Assembly: GCA_965363355.1 (NCBI GenBank)
Contig: CBDTTM010000142.1
Span: 1-6,677, forward strand
Source of the DNA: CBDTTM01 sp965363355
GTDB taxonomy: Bacteria > Bacillota > Negativicutes > Selenomonadales > Selenomonadaceae
Reading direction: 5' to 3'
DNA: 6,677 bases
Shown here: positions 1-6,466 of the stretch, one piece after another
How the letters are laid out: each line of letters starts with the position of its first letter
Position numbering within the stretch: position 1 is the first letter of the stretch
Position numbers and translations under genes: made by a program
The notes under the pieces: generated by a model
Seen by the model: the letters and a program-made list of their open reading frames with translations, nothing else
What the model was told of the DNA's origin: nothing
The model's database searches: none

Positions 1-609
1 CAAACCATAAGATTCAAGTTTTTCGACGATTACAGGCGTAAAGGTATCTTCAATCCGATGCATGAAGACTTCATTACCTGTCGTAACGACGCCTACACGA
101 CCTTTTTTATAAGGAAGCAGCTTCAGTATCGGCTCTGAACCCGCTATCTTTTTAGCTGCTTGTAGTTTTTCTGCCTCAACCACCAAAGGGATCACGCGCG
201 TACCAGCAAGCTTGTCACCAGCCTTTACCGGCGTATTGTTATGGCGGGTCACAATGATGATCTCATCGAGTTCATTGATTGCATCTAAACGTTCTACATC
301 GACTTTTAAAACGCCATCACAAGCTGCCTTCAATTCAATTTTCCCCTCTTTTATATCCGAGGTCACCATATTTTCGTTGCGGCAAAGCTGGCCTAATATT
401 TCAGCCGCCTCATTTTCATGGAGCATACCAGCCTTTTTCTCCCATACATAAAGATGATCCTTTCCTATGGAAAGCAGTACGGGAATATCTTCGGCAGTCA
501 CTACATGTCCTTTCTTAAAACGCGCATCTTTCGTTTTCCCTTTGATGATCTGCGTAATATCATGACAAAGAACATGTCCCACTGCATCAACTGTATCAAT
601 TACTTTCAT
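1..609 (-). CDS. Molybdopterin-binding protein, MoeA-like (partial, C-terminus beyond the left edge)
   Basis: The first 203 residues are visible, starting at ATG (607-609) behind an AGGGAG ribosome binding site, and the frame stays open to base 1. The N-terminal ~165 residues resemble the MoeA-like regulatory/linker region of stand-alone molybdopterin-binding proteins. From about residue 171 (VGVVTTGNEV, then an RIEDTF-type stretch) the protein enters a MoCF_biosynth (MoaB/Mog/MoeA) fold, the domain that binds molybdopterin or its adenylated form. Family members of this kind are around 340 residues, so some 130-140 residues should lie outside the window. The role is presumably in cofactor synthesis, molybdate insertion or cofactor handling in the cytoplasm; the exact reaction is not known to me. 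Independent support comes from the leader, which carries a Moco riboswitch and terminator, so expression probably falls when cofactor is abundant. It is less likely to be canonical MoeA, because the N-terminal region lacks the usual MoeA opening motifs. Confidence 0.85.
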   Translation of the reverse strand, partial: MKVIDTVDAVGHVLCHDITQIIKGKTKDARFKKGHVVTAEDIPVLLSIGKDHLYVWEKKAGMLHENEAAEILGQLCRNENMVTSDIKEGKIELKAACDGVLKVDVERLDAINELDEIIIVTRHNNTPVKAGDKLAGTRVIPLVVEAEKLQAAKKIAGSEPILKLLPYKKGRVGVVTTGNEVFMHRIEDTFTPVIVEKLESYGL

Positions 610-633
610 TTCTTTCTCCCTCTCTAGCTAAAA

Positions 634-677
634 TAAAGGCTGTTTCCCTATACCTGAGCATAGAAAAACAGCCTTTA
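634..677 (-). terminator. Intrinsic terminator serving as riboswitch expression platform
   Basis: A perfect 12-bp stem is formed by 634-645 and 666-677, extended by an inner 4-bp stem (648-651 with 660-663) and an 8-nt loop. On the minus strand the stem ends in TTTA and is followed by TTTTA, a U-rich tract. It lies between the Moco aptamer and the start codon at 609, so it must be read through for the molybdopterin-binding protein to be made. The T-tract is interrupted by one A, so termination may be partial. Confidence 0.82.
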
Positions 678-700
678 TAAGCGGATAAAATCCGCCGTTT
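666..700 (-). promoter_or_regulatory. Candidate antiterminator with internal hairpin
   Basis: On the minus strand AAACGGC (700-694) can pair with GCTGTTT (672-666), seven pairs including one G-U. This uses part of the ascending arm of the 634-677 terminator, so the two structures exclude each other. Enclosed between the arms is a GGAT/ATCC hairpin (part of the 681-695 inverted repeat GCGGAT-AAA-ATCCGC as seen on the plus strand). The layout suits a transcriptional riboswitch, but the link between aptamer folding and this choice is inferred by eye. Confidence 0.45.
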
Positions 701-717
701 AAAAATTGTCTCCTTCT

Positions 718-826
718 CAACTAGGAAGGCAATGAAATTTCTCTCATTACCCCGCGAATGACCTATGACCATTCAGGCGCAATATCATAGACAATGTCCT
801 TAGATATTTTTGCACGGAGCTATATT
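718..826 (-). ncRNA. Moco (molybdenum cofactor) riboswitch aptamer
   Basis: Read on the minus strand, the leader shows the parts of the Moco RNA family in order. First comes a CTCCGTGC segment (819-812). Next is a P3-like arm with stem AATATC/GATATT (803-808 with 781-786) capped by a small GAC/GTC hairpin. Then follows a GAATG/CATTC hairpin (770-774 with 756-760) with loop GTCATAGGT. Last is a GGTAATG/CATTGCC hairpin (745-751 with 728-734) whose 10-nt loop AGAGAAATTT resembles the corresponding loop before E. coli moaA as I recall it, followed by the conserved TTCC. The family senses molybdenum cofactor, and RNAs lacking P3 are thought to sense the tungsten form; a P3 here argues for the molybdenum type. 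The gene downstream is a molybdopterin-binding protein, which fits independently. Outer P1 pairing is not clear by eye, so the ends are approximate. Confidence 0.87.
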
Positions 827-884
827 TATTTTTTATTAATATACCAACTGGTCATCAGTACAGCATATGAATATTTCAATACAC

Positions 885-893
885 AGTATATCA
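885..893 (-). promoter_or_regulatory. Candidate proximal extended -10 promoter of the Moco leader
   Basis: The minus strand reads TGATATACT, an extended -10 (TG-N-TATACT). No good -35 hexamer is present 16-18 bases upstream. Initiation about 7 nt downstream (near 878) would give a leader of about 270 nt that contains the whole aptamer. It is one of two candidates for this transcript. Confidence 0.5.
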
Positions 894-959
894 CAAAATA
901 ATGTATTTGAGCTATGATAAATTTCACTAAACCTCTTTTTCTATGGTTTTTTGAAACAC

Positions 960-968
960 ATTATACCA
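960..968 (-). promoter_or_regulatory. Candidate distal extended -10 promoter of the Moco leader
   Basis: The minus strand reads TGGTATAAT, a perfect TATAAT with the TG extension. A clear -35 is missing, as is common for extended -10 promoters. It lies just downstream of the terminator that ends the helicase gene, where an independent promoter is needed. Transcription from here would make a leader of about 345 nt. Between the two promoters (894-959) I see only AT-rich sequence with a weak 5-bp inverted repeat (929-933 with 945-949). Confidence 0.5.
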
Positions 969-1000
969 CAAATACAAACCACCTTCGTTTTTTATACAGG

Positions 1001-1026
1001 AAAAAGCCGCTGCACAGGGCAGCGGC
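1001..1026 (-). terminator. Intrinsic terminator after the deaD-type helicase gene
   Basis: A perfect, GC-rich 8-bp stem (1006-1013 with 1019-1026) with a 5-nt loop is followed on the minus strand by five T residues (1005-1001). It begins 16 bases after the helicase stop codon and closes the rimO-cinA-helicase transcript, separating it from the Moco-controlled unit. Confidence 0.93.
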
Positions 1027-1041
1027 GGTCTTCCTATGAGA

Positions 1042-2646
1042 TCAACGACCTTTTTTAGCCGGTTCTACACTGATCTTATAGCCTTTTACTGTATTGCGAT
1101 GCATTACAGCAAGTACACGTTCTGCAACGTCTTCTGGTACTTCAACAAAGGTGAAGCGATCATAGATGTTGATGACGCCAATGATGTTGCCTGGGATATC
1201 TGCTTCGCTGGCAAACGCGCGAACAATGTCTTCCGGACGAATTTTCTGGCTGCGGCCGATGTTCAAGAACAAACGAACCATACCAGGCGCACCGCCTGTA
1301 TTTTCAAAGCGGCCAGCTAACGATTCGCCTTCAGCAGCTTCATCTTTTTCTTTGAAACCTTCAACGGAGAGCTTCAGTGCTGCTGCAGCTACATCGACAA
1401 GATCATAATCGCCATCAGCAGCTACATCAGACACGATCGTATGATACTCATCAAACTTATTGTTCGCGAGCACTTTGATCAAACGTTCTTTGATGATCTC
1501 GCGCTGACGTTCAAGGATATCAGCGGAAGATGGAAGCTGACGACGCACAATCTTCGTTTTCGTCAAACGTTCGATGGATTTTAACTGGCGGTATTCACGT
1601 GGGTCGATGAAAGTAATCGCCACACCGGTTCTACCCGCACGGCCTGTACGTCCGATACGATGAACATAGGACTCGTTGTCCTGCGGAATATCATAATTGA
1701 TGACATGTGTGATGTCGTCGACATCGATTCCACGCGCCGCAACGTCAGTGGCAATCAAGATTTCAAGCTTGCCTTCACGGAATTTTTTCATGACGCGGTC
1801 ACGCTGCGACTGACTCAAATCGCCATGAAGGCCGCCAGCTGTATATCCACGAGCTTGAAGCGAAGCAACCAAATCATCTACGCCTTTTTTCGTACGGCAG
1901 AAAATGATGAGTTTACCCGTTTCTTCAATGTCGAGAACACGGCATAAGCCTTCAAATTTTTCTCTAGTTTCATAATAGACCTGATCGATCAATGGAACTG
2001 TCAAATTTTCACGGCTGATTGTAACTTTTTTTGGATTTCTCATATAACGGCTCGAAAGCTTTGCAATCGGACCTGGCATCGTTGCCGAAAACAGCAAAGT
2101 CTGACGATCTTCCGCTGTGATGTTAGACATGATTGATTCGATATCGTCAATAAAGCCCATATCGAGCATTTCATCGGCTTCATCAAGAATCAATGTTCTT
2201 ACTTCGCTGAGTTTGATCGTGCCGCGACGAATATGATCGAGCAAACGACCTGGTGTCCCAACTACAATCTGAACGCCATTGCGCAAAGCACGAATCTGGC
2301 GATCGATTGCCTGTCCACCATAAATTGGCAAAGTCTTGACTCGTTTGTATTTACCGATCTTGTTGAATTCTTCTGCGCTCTGGATTGCCAGTTCTCTTGT
2401 CGGTGTCAATACAAGGGCCTGGATATGACGAGTGCCATCTTCAATTTTTTCAATTGTAGGAATACCAAAAGCCGCTGTTTTACCAGTTCCTGTTTGTGCC
2501 TGTCCAATCACGTCATGCCCTTCCAAAACGAGTGGAATCGTCTGGCTCTGAATCGGGGAAGGTTCTTCAAACCCCATATCACTGACTGCACTAAGCAGTT
2601 TTTTACTTAATTGTATATCCCCGAATGCTGTTAAATCTTTTTTCAA
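1042..2646 (-). CDS. deaD: DEAD-box ATP-dependent RNA helicase, DeaD/CsdA type
   Basis: 534 residues with a complete helicase core: F8 and Q33 of the Q motif, AQTGTGKT (50-57, ATP binding), PTREL (82-86), GG (110-111), TPGR (131-134), DEAD (155-158, Mg/ATP hydrolysis), SAT (187-189), the HGDLSQSQR region (274-282), TDVAARGID (300-308) and HRIGRTGRAG (329-338). Residues ~380-430 resemble the helical dimerisation segment of DeaD, and ~455-530 form a DbpA-type RNA-recognition domain. Unlike E. coli DeaD, no long Arg-rich stretch separates them. Such helicases unwind short RNA duplexes in ribosome assembly and mRNA turnover, notably in the cold. The start is TTG (2644-2646) with a perfect AGGAGG 9 nt upstream; no ATG competes. 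It is third in the rimO-cinA cluster, 21 nt after the cinA stop, and has no promoter that I can see. CshA or DbpA are alternative names, but the architecture fits DeaD best. Confidence 0.92.
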   Translation of the reverse strand: MKKDLTAFGDIQLSKKLLSAVSDMGFEEPSPIQSQTIPLVLEGHDVIGQAQTGTGKTAAFGIPTIEKIEDGTRHIQALVLTPTRELAIQSAEEFNKIGKYKRVKTLPIYGGQAIDRQIRALRNGVQIVVGTPGRLLDHIRRGTIKLSEVRTLILDEADEMLDMGFIDDIESIMSNITAEDRQTLLFSATMPGPIAKLSSRYMRNPKKVTISRENLTVPLIDQVYYETREKFEGLCRVLDIEETGKLIIFCRTKKGVDDLVASLQARGYTAGGLHGDLSQSQRDRVMKKFREGKLEILIATDVAARGIDVDDITHVINYDIPQDNESYVHRIGRTGRAGRTGVAITFIDPREYRQLKSIERLTKTKIVRRQLPSSADILERQREIIKERLIKVLANNKFDEYHTIVSDVAADGDYDLVDVAAAALKLSVEGFKEKDEAAEGESLAGRFENTGGAPGMVRLFLNIGRSQKIRPEDIVRAFASEADIPGNIIGVINIYDRFTFVEVPEDVAERVLAVMHRNTVKGYKISVEPAKKGR

Positions 2647-2667
2647 ATTATATTTCCTCCTGATTTC

Positions 2668-3909
2668 TTATAGCTTCTCAACATAATGTCTTACCATGTC
2701 AAGCGCTGTTTGTGTTGTTTTATATTTTATCTCTTTGCGTCTGCCCGTAAAGATATTTTTCTTCACTACAGTACCATTTCTGCCAGTCACCGCAATATAG
2801 ACGAGTCCGACTGGCTTTTCATCACTGCCGCCGTCAGGTCCAGCTATACCGGTGATTCCGACACCGACATCCGTGCCAATTTTTAATGCAGCACCTTCTG
2901 CCATAGCTTTAGCAACATCTTCGCAAACTGCTCCTTTTGCTGCCAGCAGTTTTTCAGAAACCCCCAGCTCAGCCGTCTTGACCTCATTGGTATAAGAGAC
3001 AATTGCCCCCATAACGTAGGCTGAGCTCCCAGCAACATCTGTCAAGCGGCTGGTGAGCAGGCCGCCTGTACAGGATTCTGCGCAGGCTATCGTCAAGTTT
3101 TTTTGCTTTAGCATCGAACCGACAACATCTTCCATTGCTTCATCATCAACTGCATATATATATCGATCAATGCGCGAGCGCACCTCTTTTTCCATATCGG
3201 CAATCAAAGCTTCTGCTTCCTGCTTGGTATCCGCCTTAGCTGTAATGCGGATAATCACACCACTAGGACGGACCAACAATGCGAGCGTCGGGTTTTGCTG
3301 CGCCAAAATCAAATCGCGGATAGACGTCTCTAATGAAGACTCCCCTATACCAAACGTATCGAGTACCCGCGATACAATCACCGAATCAAAACCATACTTT
3401 TCTTCTAAAAATGGCTTTAAACTGCGACTGAACATATCTTTCATTTCCGAAGGCGGCCCCGGTAGGTTGATGAGAAGTTTCCCATCTTTTTCTTGCACTA
3501 CACCAGGCGCGGTCCCTGCATGGTTATCAAAAACTTGTGCACCTTCGGGAATCATGACTTGCCGAAGATTATTCTCCGTCATATCCCGCTGGACGCGGGC
3601 AAAATAAGCTTTCAATCTTTCTAAACTAGGCTCATGGAGCTCAAGCACCCGGCCAAAAAGGTCGGCACAGACTTCTTTGGTAATATCGCCTTGTGTCGGT
3701 CCTAACCCACCTGAAGTGATAACAATATCTGCCCGGGACAATGCATGCTTTAAAACCGCTGCCATTCTTTGGCGATTATCACCGACTGTGGTCTGATATA
3801 GCACATCAAAACCAATTGTATTGAGCTCTGCGGCCATATATGCTGAGTTCGTATTTATAATCTGTCCGAGCAGCAATTCGCTGCCGGTAGTCACTATCTC
3901 TACAACCAT
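2668..3909 (-). CDS. cinA: CinA: NMN amidohydrolase / ADP-ribose pyrophosphatase family protein
   Basis: 413 residues, the usual length of full two-domain CinA. Residues 1-~170 are a MoaB/Mog-like (COG1058) domain with TTGSELLLGQI near the start, SGGLGPTQGD (66-75) and NLPGPPSEM (149-157). About 255-410 form the PncC domain with AESCTGG (277-283, catalytic serine region) and GITGIAGPDGGS (351-362). Known homologues deamidate nicotinamide mononucleotide to the nicotinate form and/or hydrolyse ADP-ribose, recycling pyridine nucleotides in the cytoplasm. The name comes from competence induction in streptococci, which is not implied here. ATG start (3907-3909) with AGGGGG 7 nt upstream. It lies 25 nt after rimO and 21 nt before the helicase, so the three are probably cotranscribed. 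The similarity of its first domain to the molybdopterin-binding gene at the left end is a shared fold and does not show a role in molybdenum metabolism. Confidence 0.95.
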   Translation of the reverse strand: MVVEIVTTGSELLLGQIINTNSAYMAAELNTIGFDVLYQTTVGDNRQRMAAVLKHALSRADIVITSGGLGPTQGDITKEVCADLFGRVLELHEPSLERLKAYFARVQRDMTENNLRQVMIPEGAQVFDNHAGTAPGVVQEKDGKLLINLPGPPSEMKDMFSRSLKPFLEEKYGFDSVIVSRVLDTFGIGESSLETSIRDLILAQQNPTLALLVRPSGVIIRITAKADTKQEAEALIADMEKEVRSRIDRYIYAVDDEAMEDVVGSMLKQKNLTIACAESCTGGLLTSRLTDVAGSSAYVMGAIVSYTNEVKTAELGVSEKLLAAKGAVCEDVAKAMAEGAALKIGTDVGVGITGIAGPDGGSDEKPVGLVYIAVTGRNGTVVKKNIFTGRRKEIKYKTTQTALDMVRHYVEKL

Positions 3910-3934
3910 GTCTAGTCCCCCTGAATGAAACTAC

Positions 3935-5269
3935 TTATTCGTCTTTAAGTTTTTCACCAACGACATCATACGTAAAGCCCTGAACGATTTTCACGCGAAT
4001 GACATCTCCGGCCTTGCTGTCTCCATCACATTCAATATAGATCTGCCCATCGACTTCTGGTGCTTCCCGGTAAGAACGCCCATAAGAAACAGCTTCCTGT
4101 TCCATATCACGTCCTTCGACCAAGACCTCCAAAATTCGACCTTCCAAGGCACAATTGATTTCTTCGGAAATTTTACATTGCAAGCTCATTAAATCATGAT
4201 AACGTTCCTGCATAATTTCTTCTGGAACTTGATCAGCCATAGCGTACGCTGGCGTATCCTCTTCACGAGAATAGGTGAAGATGCCGACCTTATCAAATCT
4301 CTGCTCTGCAAGGAATGTGCGAAGCGATTGATATTGTTCGTCAGTTTCTCCAGGGAATCCGACAATAAAGGTCGAGCGAACCGTAACCGTCGGAATGCGA
4401 TGGCGAATCTTCGCCAAAAGCTCTTCGATGCTTTCTCTTGTATCGACGCGATTCATATGTTTGAGCACTTCATTGTCTGCATGCTGAAGCGGCAAATCAA
4501 CATATTTACAAATCTTATCCTCTGTCGCCATGAGTTCAATCAACTCATCGGTAAAGTATTTAGGATAACTATACAAGATACGGACCCATTTGAGTTTTTC
4601 GACCTTTACAAGCTCTTTTAACAGTGCTGCTAAACTTGGTTTTCCATAAAGGTCATGCCCGTAATTGGTAGAATCCTGTGCAATCAGGTTGATTTCAATT
4701 ACGCCGCGACCCACAAGGCGTTCCACTTCTTTTTTAATATCTTCGATGGTACGACTGCGATAATGCCCACGAATCATTGGAATCGCACAATACGCACATC
4801 GGTTGTCACAACCTTCAGCTATCTTTACATAAGCACTATAGTCTGGCGTAGTTGTGATACGCGGCGTATTTTCATCATAAAGGATTTCATTTTCTCCCGC
4901 AAGAACGACACGGTTTCCCCGTAAGCTCTCATTGACAGCTTCCATGATCCGGTGCCAAGCACCTGTACCAACAATCGCATCGGCTTCAGGTATCTCATCG
5001 AGCAGCTCTTGCTTATAACGTTGGCCAAGACATCCAGCAATGATCAAGGCACGGCATTTTCCTTCTGTTTTATACTCAGCCATGTTCAAAACAGTCGTAA
5101 TAGACTCTTCTTTAGCTGATTTAATAAAACCACATGTGTTTACAATCAAAATATCAGCTTCACTAGGTTCCGGTGTAAGCTCAATATCATTTTTCTGCAA
5201 AATACCAAGCATAACTTCTGTATCCACGAGGTTTTTTGCGCACCCCAAGCTGATAAAACCTGCTTTCAA
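3935..5269 (-). CDS. rimO: RimO: ribosomal protein S12 (Asp) methylthiotransferase
   Basis: Radical SAM methylthiotransferase that adds a methylthio group to the conserved aspartate of ribosomal protein S12 near the decoding centre. I place the start at TTG (5267-5269), giving 444 residues that begin MKAGFISLGCAKNLVDTE, the typical RimO opening. A good AGGGGG (5277-5282) sits 7 nt upstream. The longer reading, another TTG at 5287, would put that Shine-Dalgarno inside the gene and has no site of its own. UPF0004 domain cysteines are C10, C46 and C80 (auxiliary 4Fe-4S cluster); the radical SAM CxxxCxxC is C154, C158, C161; GFPGETD lies near residue 327; a TRAM domain fills roughly 376-440. MiaB is excluded by the GCAKNLVD motif. 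It is first in the cluster with cinA and the helicase; I see no convincing promoter directly upstream, so readthrough from the preceding gene is possible. Confidence 0.95.
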   Translation of the reverse strand: MKAGFISLGCAKNLVDTEVMLGILQKNDIELTPEPSEADILIVNTCGFIKSAKEESITTVLNMAEYKTEGKCRALIIAGCLGQRYKQELLDEIPEADAIVGTGAWHRIMEAVNESLRGNRVVLAGENEILYDENTPRITTTPDYSAYVKIAEGCDNRCAYCAIPMIRGHYRSRTIEDIKKEVERLVGRGVIEINLIAQDSTNYGHDLYGKPSLAALLKELVKVEKLKWVRILYSYPKYFTDELIELMATEDKICKYVDLPLQHADNEVLKHMNRVDTRESIEELLAKIRHRIPTVTVRSTFIVGFPGETDEQYQSLRTFLAEQRFDKVGIFTYSREEDTPAYAMADQVPEEIMQERYHDLMSLQCKISEEINCALEGRILEVLVEGRDMEQEAVSYGRSYREAPEVDGQIYIECDGDSKAGDVIRVKIVQGFTYDVVGEKLKDE

Positions 5270-5292
5270 TTTAGTTCCCCCTAACAAGCTCG

Positions 5293-5338
5293 AAAAAACG
5301 CAATAGTTCAGACAGGAATAAATATCCCATCTGAACTA
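5293..5338 (-). terminator. Hairpin with displaced T-run between the binding-protein gene and rimO
   Basis: A perfect 9-bp stem (5304-5312 with 5330-5338) encloses a further short GGGA/TTCC-type pairing. Six T residues on the minus strand (5298-5293) follow, but five bases separate stem and T-run. It begins 7 bases after the stop at 5346. It looks like a terminator of reduced strength, allowing partial readthrough into rimO. Confidence 0.6.
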
Positions 5339-5345
5339 ATTTACA

Positions 5346-6374
5346 TTATTTCAAACGTATATTTTTGACCCAGCGATCTAACACTGCATGTTTCTGCGCT
5401 GCCGTCAAATCTGAATGGTTTTCAAACAAAACTAGATTCTTGCCACTAAACGACTTATAAGCAAGTGTTTCGTGGTTAGTCGGTACAAACGAGAAATTGG
5501 CTTTTTGTAAGGCAAGCTGAGCATCATCTTCCAATAGCCAACGCAAAAATGCCTTGGCATCAGACGTAGCAGCCCCATTTTTCACGATACCTGCTGCTGT
5601 CAACTGATACGCAGTCCCTCCTGCTGGATAAACCAGCGTCAATGGAAAACCCTCATTGATATAACGGATTGCCTCGCTTTGTACAGCAACAGAAATATCA
5701 ACCTCGCCCATGCCAGCCATTCGAACTGGCGTCGACAAATATTTTGCATATTGCACAACTCGTGGATGAATCTTTTGCAACATGCCAAATACTTGGTTTT
5801 CATCGTATTCTGCCACCATAGTAAACAAAAGATTCGAGGCTGCATCTGCCGCCAAGAAATCGGTAATACCGATACGAGCATTGCCATCTGCCAGTTCTTG
5901 CCAAGTCTCTGGTATATGTGATAAAGTTCGCAGATAATCGCGATTCGCGCAAAAAACAACTGGATCATACCAAACTCCGACCCAAAAAGTCGTTGGGTCT
6001 TTTAGGTTATCGGCAACAAAATCCGTCTGTTCTGAGGTATACGCAGATAAAACACCGGCCGCAGCCGCCTTTTGCAAGGTGTCCCGGTCAGCTAATACAA
6101 CATCGGCTCGCCCTATGTCTGTGGTTTCTTTTAATTTTGTCAGCAATTCCTGCTGCCCGAGCGGGATAAAGTTTACTTTGACGCGATTGTCTTTCTCATA
6201 CGCTGTCGCTAAAACCGCGGCCTGCTCTACCGGCAATGTCGTGTAGACATTAATGCTTCTAGCCATCTTATTTTCTTCAATCCGGTCTGCATAACCGGCC
6301 AAATACGTATTTCCTGCTGCAATCACAAGAACCGTCATAAATGCTATGAATAATAACGATGTATATCGTCGCAT
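5346..6374 (-). CDS. Extracellular solute-binding protein, type 2 (FbpA/COG1840-like), orphan
   Basis: 342 residues. The N-terminus (RRY, then a hydrophobic stretch ~5-27) is an export signal or membrane anchor. No lipobox cysteine is present, so a soluble periplasmic or anchored protein is expected; an A-x-A-like site near 26-29 is a possible cleavage point. The mature part follows the ABC-transporter binding-protein pattern: a first beta strand INVYTT (41-46), LATAYEKDNRVKVNF (55-69), then ADVVLAD (90-96), WVGVWYDP (131-138), PETWQELAD (155-163), and a C-terminal PAGGTAYQLTAAGIVKNGA region with AKAFLRWLLEDDAQ (250-286). This matches the ferric-iron/phosphonate/thiamine-type SBPs of COG1840. 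The ligand cannot be read from sequence, and no permease or ATPase lies nearby. ATG start (6372-6374); a G-rich stretch (GGTGGGGG, about 10 nt upstream) probably acts as Shine-Dalgarno. It has its own promoter, sits between the ftsZ-like gene and rimO, and is followed by a weak terminator. Confidence 0.85.
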   Translation of the reverse strand: MRRYTSLLFIAFMTVLVIAAGNTYLAGYADRIEENKMARSINVYTTLPVEQAAVLATAYEKDNRVKVNFIPLGQQELLTKLKETTDIGRADVVLADRDTLQKAAAAGVLSAYTSEQTDFVADNLKDPTTFWVGVWYDPVVFCANRDYLRTLSHIPETWQELADGNARIGITDFLAADAASNLLFTMVAEYDENQVFGMLQKIHPRVVQYAKYLSTPVRMAGMGEVDISVAVQSEAIRYINEGFPLTLVYPAGGTAYQLTAAGIVKNGAATSDAKAFLRWLLEDDAQLALQKANFSFVPTNHETLAYKSFSGKNLVLFENHSDLTAAQKHAVLDRWVKNIRLK

Positions 6375-6393
6375 GCTCCCAAAACCCCCACCT

Positions 6394-6414
6394 ACAGATT
6401 AATAAATCATCTGT
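6394..6414 (-). repeat. Hairpin in the 5' leader of the binding-protein gene
   Basis: Inverted repeat ACAGAT/ATCTGT (6394-6399 with 6409-6414), a 6-bp stem with a 9-nt AT-rich loop. It lies between the predicted transcription start (about 6423) and the ribosome binding site. It could stabilise the mRNA 5' end or influence translation. It matches no riboswitch I know. Confidence 0.4.
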
Positions 6415-6429
6415 ATCACACATACCTTT

Positions 6430-6458
6430 ATTATAATCATTTTTGGGCATTTCCACAA
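6430..6458 (-). promoter_or_regulatory. Sigma-A/sigma-70 type promoter of the binding-protein gene
   Basis: On the minus strand TTGTGG (6458-6453), a 17-bp spacer and a perfect TATAAT (6435-6430). The -10 is ideal, the -35 only half matches. It lies directly after the terminator of the upstream gene, giving a predicted leader of about 50 nt before the start at 6374. Confidence 0.75.
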
Positions 6459-6466
6459 CCTTTATT

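Noticed and set aside
66..100. Canonical MoeA as the name of the left-end gene
   Set aside because: The N-terminal region lacks the usual MoeA domain I/II motifs. Only the MoCF-type domain start is recognisable, so I kept the general name.
212..627. Overlapping short plus-strand frames at the left end
   Set aside because: They lie antisense to the molybdopterin-binding protein, whose minus-strand frame is continuous, starts behind a good ribosome binding site and carries family motifs.
701..717. GAGAAGGAGA on the minus strand as a ribosome binding site for a leader peptide
   Set aside because: No suitable start codon with a sensible open frame follows at proper spacing. The sequence is better explained as the aptamer edge or alternative pairing with the CCTTC segment (724-728).
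929..954. Plus-strand hairpin AAACC/GGTTT followed by a short T-run, as a terminator
   Set aside because: Only 5 bp with an 11-nt loop, and no plus-strand gene precedes it. In an AT-rich intergenic stretch this arises by chance.
3053..3607. A 184-residue open frame on the plus strand
   Set aside because: It lies antisense within cinA, has no family-like motif, and the minus-strand CinA reading is unmistakable. The other plus-strand frames within rimO, the helicase and the binding protein are rejected for the same reason.
5270..5287. An N-terminal six-residue extension of RimO from TTG 5287
   Set aside because: It would contain the ribosome binding site of the real start and has no site of its own.
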